A stretch of DNA of 9,744 nt from Candidatus Latescibacterota bacterium. Its GTDB lineage: Bacteria > JAAXHH01 > JABIQT01. Of the stretch, positions 6,588-9,744 are shown in pieces. A model generated the notes under the pieces. It was not told the DNA's origin. It searched no databases and saw only the letters and a list, made by a program, of their open reading frames with translations. The stretch's first letter is position 1, and the number at the start of each line of letters is the position of its first letter. Position numbers and translations under genes: made by a program. The DNA is taken from positions 1 through 9,744 of the forward strand of contig JABIQT010000651.1 in the NCBI GenBank assembly GCA_018667995.1, read 5' to 3'.

Positions 6588-7259
6588 TTACCCTTCTTCA
6601 TGGTTAATTAGGATGCCCCGAGCTATTCGACTGATCGTTGGCGAGGAATCGGCCTTCATGGCTACTATGCGATCGTAAACATCGGCGTTGTGGATGTGAT
6701 TCTTGAGTCTTCGAATGGCGTAGGCTCTGTTGCTGACTAGATGGCTATCTGACAGATCCATGAGTGGAGAAACCACTTCTGCGTCATCGCAGATCCCACG
6801 AAGGTTCGGCTTGATGAATGTAGGTTTCGATTCGATACGTTCCACATCACAGATCATGCCGGTGAACGTTGCCAACTCCTCATTCCTCACTACCAACAGT
6901 CGCGGCTGGTAGGTCCGCATGAGGCCCCTCAGTATGGTTGCGATTTTATCCAACTGTTGGTTTCCTCCCACATCTAAGAAGATTACATCAGGGGCAGGCA
7001 TGGACCGCGCCAGCAATTCTGTATCCCGGGCATCTGCCTTTTCAATCTGAACATTATCGAAGGCACAGAATGGCTCTCGCGTCTTGTGAACCATCTGTTC
7101 GGAACAGTCTATGGCCAGTACACTCTTGGCCCTTGGCGCCAACAGCCGCGTAGTCTCGCCAGTGGAACAGCCGATCTCAATAACGGAATCTTTTGTTTGG
7201 ATGCGTGTCGAGGCTAGTTTTCGATACCGTTCTACGGTGGCAACCACGATCACTTCCAT
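6588..7259 (-). CDS. Class I SAM-dependent methyltransferase with helical C-terminal extension
   Basis: With the chosen start the protein has 223 aa. Motif I is IEIGCSTGETT (Gly30, Gly34); the acidic end of strand 2 is Asp51 (LAIDCSEQMV); Asp76 follows in KADARD; and motif IV-like PDVIFLDVGGN lies at 90-100. These define a Rossmann SAM-binding fold. Residues from about 160 to the end form a separate, mostly helical tail whose pattern (VSPLMDLSDSHLVSNRAYAI, then a second similar segment) resembles short HEAT-type repeats. The ATG at 7259 is preferred because AAGG lies 8-9 nt before it. The longer frame would begin at a GTG (7310) inside the ftsH terminator hairpin. The gene is directly coupled to the ABC-F gene, which suggests a substrate tied to translation (rRNA, tRNA or a ribosomal protein). 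That is inference; the methyl acceptor is unknown. Confidence 0.8.
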   Translation of the reverse strand: MEVIVVATVERYRKLASTRIQTKDSVIEIGCSTGETTRLLAPRAKSVLAIDCSEQMVHKTREPFCAFDNVQIEKADARDTELLARSMPAPDVIFLDVGGNQQLDKIATILRGLMRTYQPRLLVVRNEELATFTGMICDVERIESKPTFIKPNLRGICDDAEVVSPLMDLSDSHLVSNRAYAIRRLKNHIHNADVYDRIVAMKADSSPTISRIARGILINHEEG

Positions 7260-7285
7260 ATATAGAATCCTTATATAGAATCCTT
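7260..7285. repeat. Perfect 13-bp tandem duplication in the methyltransferase leader
   Basis: The unit ATATAGAATCCTT occurs twice back to back (7260-7272, 7273-7285). On the minus strand each copy reads AAGGATTCTATAT, so the AAGG ribosome-binding core is duplicated immediately before the start codon at 7259. The junction also creates a TATAAG hexamer. It may be a recent slippage event that can vary in copy number. Confidence 0.85.
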
Positions 7286-7298
7286 CTCGGATGCACAA
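7270..7298 (-). promoter_or_regulatory. Possible promoter for the methyltransferase/ABC-F operon
   Basis: On the minus strand TTGTGC (7298-7293) is followed after exactly 17 nt by TATAAG (7275-7270), a -10 with 5 of 6 consensus bases but a -35 with only 3. It lies just past the ftsH terminator, where a new promoter would be needed. Transcription would begin almost at the ATG, giving a leaderless or very short-leader mRNA. The evidence is weak. Confidence 0.3.
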
Positions 7299-7302
7299 AG
7301 GA

Positions 7303-7332
7303 AAAGCCACGGCAGGTTGGTGCCGTGGCTTT
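7303..7332 (-). terminator. Rho-independent terminator after ftsH
   Basis: A perfect 12-bp stem (7303-7314 and 7321-7332, core GCCACGGCA/TGCCGTGGC) with a 6-nt loop lies about 26 nt beyond the ftsH stop. On the minus strand it continues as TTTTCCTTT, an interrupted U-tract. It separates the sigma/ftsH unit from the methyltransferase/ABC-F unit, though the broken U-run may allow read-through. Confidence 0.8.
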
Positions 7333-7358
7333 GGAAAATTGGTGTCTGATCAATCTCG

Positions 7359-9434
7359 CTACATATTGGCCGCGGTGGACGGCTCGTCCTCTGTGACTTC
7401 TTCTGAGGAAGCCGGTTCAGCCTCGTCCCCGCTGGCTACCGTGGAAACATCTTCCTCTAATACTTCCGTCTGCTCGTTATCTTCGTTCGCCCCAGCCGGC
7501 TCTTCATCTGCTCTAACTGCGGTCGTCTCATCGACTGCAACGGTAGCAACCTCGTACTCCCCAGGATACAGCAGGGCAAGTACTTCATCGCGAGTGAGCG
7601 AATCCTTCTCCAGAAGCGCCTTTGCGACGGCATGCATCTGTTCCATATGCTCCGTCAGTATTTCTGTGGCCCGAAGCTCAGAGCTGTGCACCAGGGCTCG
7701 AATTTCAGTGTCGATAATCTCCGCCGTGTTTTCCCCATAATTGGCACGGTGACCAATATCCTTACCGAGGAAGACCTCACCCTCTTTTTCACCCAGGGCT
7801 GTGGCGCCCAGTTTTTCACTCATTCCCCATTCGCACACCATGTGGCGGGCGATTGCGGTAACTTTCTCAATGTCGTTTGAGGCACCTGAAGTCAGCTCGT
7901 CGAAAATCAATTTCTCCGCGACACGACCTCCCAGAGCGACGGCCATAGATGCCAAGCAGAACTGCTTCGACATAAGTTTGCGTTCTTCGGGCAAAGGCAT
8001 GGTCACACCGAGTCCTCGGCCTTGAGGCAAAATGGTCACCTTCAATAGCGGATCAAATTCTTCAATATATTCCATAAGCATAGCATGGCCGGCTTCGTGA
8101 TAGGCGATGATTTCACGCTCGTCGTCACTGATAACCATGTGTCTCTTCGCACCCATCATCAACTTTTCCTTCGCTTCCTCAAAATCAAGATGGGTCACGT
8201 TTTCATGGTTTTTTCGTGCGGCCAGCAATGCAGCTTCGTTGACCATGTTGGCCAGATCAGCACCAGACATGCCCGGTACACCCTTCGAAAGTTCGTCGAG
8301 CTTTACCGAGTCGTCTACCGGGACTTTCTGATTTCTAATGTGAATGCCAAGGATCTTCTCTCGCCCGATTACGTCGGGCTGATCAACGACGATATGACGA
8401 TCAAATCGGCCGGGTCTCAAAAGGGCAGGATCCAGTACATCCGGACGATTTGTGGCACCGATGACTATAATGGCGTCCGTAGATTCGAATCCATCCAGCC
8501 CAACGAGTAACTGGTTAAGCGTTTGTTCACGCTCATCGTGGCCGCCACCAAGGCCCGCGCCCCGATGTCGGCCAATGGCGTCGATTTCGTCAATGAAAAT
8601 GATGCATGGAGAGTTCTGCTTTGCCTGTTCAAAGAGGTCACGTACACGAGAGGCTCCCACGCCCACAAACATCTCAACAAAATCTGATCCACTCATACTG
8701 AAGAAAGGAACACCGGCTTCACCGGCAACGGCTCTGGCGAGCAGCGTCTTTCCCGTGCCTGGCGGCCCCAAGAGTAGCGCACCTTTAGGAATTCTGCCTC
8801 CCAAAGTGTGGAATTTCTCGGGGGTCTTCAGAAACTCAACGATTTCCTCGAGATCCCGCTTTGCTTCTGGCACGCCGGCGACGTCATCGAAAGTGACCGA
8901 TGGGCGATCACCCGTGATCAGTTTATGTTTGCTCTTGCCAAATGAGAACATCCCTTTTTGGCCATTTTGCATCTGCCGAAGTATAAAAATCCAGAACCCA
9001 ATCAGAAGAAGCCATGGTAACGCGGAGAGTAGGTAACTCACCCAATTTGGTGAGTCAGGCTGGGCGTCTACGATGACATCCCTTGCCATCATCTCACCAA
9101 GCAGATCTGTATCTTCAAATGGTATGAAGAGTGTGAAATCTATGTACTCAATCCCCCGCCCATCAACTACCGTCGAGGCGGCACGTTTCAGGCGGCCGGT
9201 TATCTGCTTTTCTGTGATGGTTACCTGTTCAATACTATCCGATTGAAGCAGGTTCTGAAACTCGGAATAGGTAATTGTGACAGCTTCCTCGCCAGAGCGG
9301 GCTAGGAACTGAGATGCGAACATCGCAACGAGAATCAGCAGTAACCAGATAGCCAACGTTCTGGGCCTACGGGGGGAAGCCTGTTTCTTGTCGTTTTTCT
9401 CGTTACGAGGTGGTTGGGAAGGGGGTTGAGACAT
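7359..9434 (-). CDS. ftsH: ATP-dependent zinc metalloprotease FtsH
   Basis: FtsH is a membrane-anchored hexameric AAA+ protease that pulls out and degrades misfolded membrane proteins and certain regulators. The 691-aa product has a basic N-terminus (10-25), a first membrane segment (about 27-45), an extracytoplasmic domain (about 46-130) and a second membrane segment (about 132-153). The AAA module follows: Walker A GPPGTGKT (223-230), pore motif FVG (256-258), Walker B IIFIDE (278-283), and the second region of homology around 326-346 with [21 protein letters not shown]-type residues. The peptidase has HEAGH (446-450) and the third zinc ligand Asp521 in SNDIEK. All catalytic residues are present. 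The tail (about 638-691) is strongly acidic, one third Asp/Glu with a single Arg. The ATG has AAGGAG 10 nt upstream, overlapping the stop of the sigma-factor gene, so the two are coupled. Confidence 0.98.
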   Translation of the reverse strand: MSQPPSQPPRNEKNDKKQASPRRPRTLAIWLLLILVAMFASQFLARSGEEAVTITYSEFQNLLQSDSIEQVTITEKQITGRLKRAASTVVDGRGIEYIDFTLFIPFEDTDLLGEMMARDVIVDAQPDSPNWVSYLLSALPWLLLIGFWIFILRQMQNGQKGMFSFGKSKHKLITGDRPSVTFDDVAGVPEAKRDLEEIVEFLKTPEKFHTLGGRIPKGALLLGPPGTGKTLLARAVAGEAGVPFFSMSGSDFVEMFVGVGASRVRDLFEQAKQNSPCIIFIDEIDAIGRHRGAGLGGGHDEREQTLNQLLVGLDGFESTDAIIVIGATNRPDVLDPALLRPGRFDRHIVVDQPDVIGREKILGIHIRNQKVPVDDSVKLDELSKGVPGMSGADLANMVNEAALLAARKNHENVTHLDFEEAKEKLMMGAKRHMVISDDEREIIAYHEAGHAMLMEYIEEFDPLLKVTILPQGRGLGVTMPLPEERKLMSKQFCLASMAVALGGRVAEKLIFDELTSGASNDIEKVTAIARHMVCEWGMSEKLGATALGEKEGEVFLGKDIGHRANYGENTAEIIDTEIRALVHSSELRATEILTEHMEQMHAVAKALLEKDSLTRDEVLALLYPGEYEVATVAVDETTAVRADEEPAGANEDNEQTEVLEEDVSTVASGDEAEPASSEEVTEDEPSTAANM

Positions 9435-9443
9435 CTAAATGGT

Positions 9444-9451
9444 ACTCCTTA
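9444..9451 (-). promoter_or_regulatory. ftsH ribosome-binding site overlapping the sigma-factor stop codon
   Basis: On the minus strand TAAGGAGT contains both the sigma-factor stop (TAA) and the ftsH Shine-Dalgarno sequence (AAGGAG), 10 nt before the ftsH ATG. Ribosomes finishing the sigma factor stop on the ftsH initiation region, which favours coupled translation. Confidence 0.7.
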
Positions 9452-9744
9452 ATAGTCCAGTATCCACTTGGAGCCGTTTCGAGGAATCTGATACCAATTT
9501 TTCATCACAGTTTTCAGCTGCTTACGGGCATCCGACAGGCGACGCTTAACGGTTCCAACAGGGACGTTCAATCGATGACTGACCTCGCCACAGGTGTAAC
9601 CAGCCACGTAGTAGAGTGTCACTGTTCGACGTAAAATATGAGATAATGAAGAAACTGCATTTATTACCAATCGCCGGTTTACTCGCCTAAGATGTTCATC
9701 ATCAGGGTGGACAACGACCACATGGGCATCCGATATCTCAACAG
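9449..9744 (-). CDS. ECF-like sigma-70 family factor, region 4 end (5' part outside window)
   Basis: The frame is open from the stop (TAA, 9451-9449) to the right edge; the GTG at 9721 is only an internal codon, since VEISDAH precedes it in frame. About 98 residues are visible. The segment LSHILRRTVTLYYVAGYTCGEVSHRLNVP, continuing into VGTVKRRLSDARKQLK, is a typical sigma region 4.2: a helix, then a helix-turn-helix that reads the -35 element, with the VGTVKxRLxxARKxL recognition helix. The short basic and aromatic tail after it carries no further domain. Region 2 and any anti-sigma gene would lie to the right. It is 14 nt upstream of ftsH, and the ftsH ribosome-binding site overlaps its stop codon, so both are probably made from one mRNA. 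A LuxR-type or other helix-turn-helix regulator is less likely given the LYYVAGYT.GEVS pattern. Confidence 0.85.
   Translation of the reverse strand, partial: VEISDAHVVVVHPDDEHLRRVNRRLVINAVSSLSHILRRTVTLYYVAGYTCGEVSHRLNVPVGTVKRRLSDARKQLKTVMKNWYQIPRNGSKWILDY

Noticed and set aside
7260-7310. Longer N-terminus for the methyltransferase from a GTG at 7310
   Set aside because: That codon is in the ftsH terminator stem and the extra 17 residues come from the duplicated leader. The ATG at 7259 has a Shine-Dalgarno and fits the family start.
8452-9036. Plus-strand 194-codon ORF antisense to ftsH
   Set aside because: Shadow of the highly conserved AAA domain of ftsH; its sequence is low in complexity and unrecognised.

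Overview
The window looks like chromosomal DNA of a Gram-negative-type bacterium of middling GC content. A twin-arginine-exported enzyme, an FtsH protease and an Opp/Dpp-type transporter ATPase all point to a bacterium. A galactonate-dehydratase-like enzyme next to a peptide/sugar ABC ATPase would suit an environmental heterotroph, but I cannot name the phylum. No rRNA, tRNA, CRISPR array, insertion sequence or phage gene is visible.

Left part (1-3087): the 3' end of an RtcB-type RNA ligase gene runs off the left edge. It is followed by the wreck of a GNAT N-acetyltransferase gene (411-969), broken by two in-frame stops and two frame changes. Converging on it from the right is a two-gene minus-strand operon: an enolase-superfamily sugar-acid dehydratase (1969-3087), then a DppF/OppF-like ATPase (958-1953, GTG start). 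The rest of that transporter is not here.

Middle part (3088-4955): a 262-bp divergent spacer holds two interrupted palindromes and a candidate minus-strand promoter. A plus-strand HisC-like PLP aminotransferase with a clear Tat signal peptide follows (3350-4585), closed by a strong, probably bidirectional terminator (4607-4642). About 310 bp without a convincing gene come next.

Right part (4956-9744), all on the minus strand: at the right edge lies the region-4 end of an ECF-like sigma factor (5' end outside the window). Downstream in transcription order is ftsH, whose ribosome-binding site overlaps the sigma stop codon. Then come an intrinsic terminator, a small SAM methyltransferase preceded by a 13-bp tandem duplication, and an ABC-F ATPase starting 3 nt after the methyltransferase stop.

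Functionally there are three modules: uptake and catabolism of a sugar acid or oligomer (dehydratase and ATPase, perhaps with the divergent exported aminotransferase), a regulatory/proteostasis pair (sigma factor and FtsH), and a likely translation-related pair (methyltransferase and ABC-F). I saw no clear new defence or mobile system. The most unusual items are the exported aminotransferase, the sigma-ftsH coupling, the methyltransferase/ABC-F pair with its duplicated leader, and the decayed acetyltransferase.
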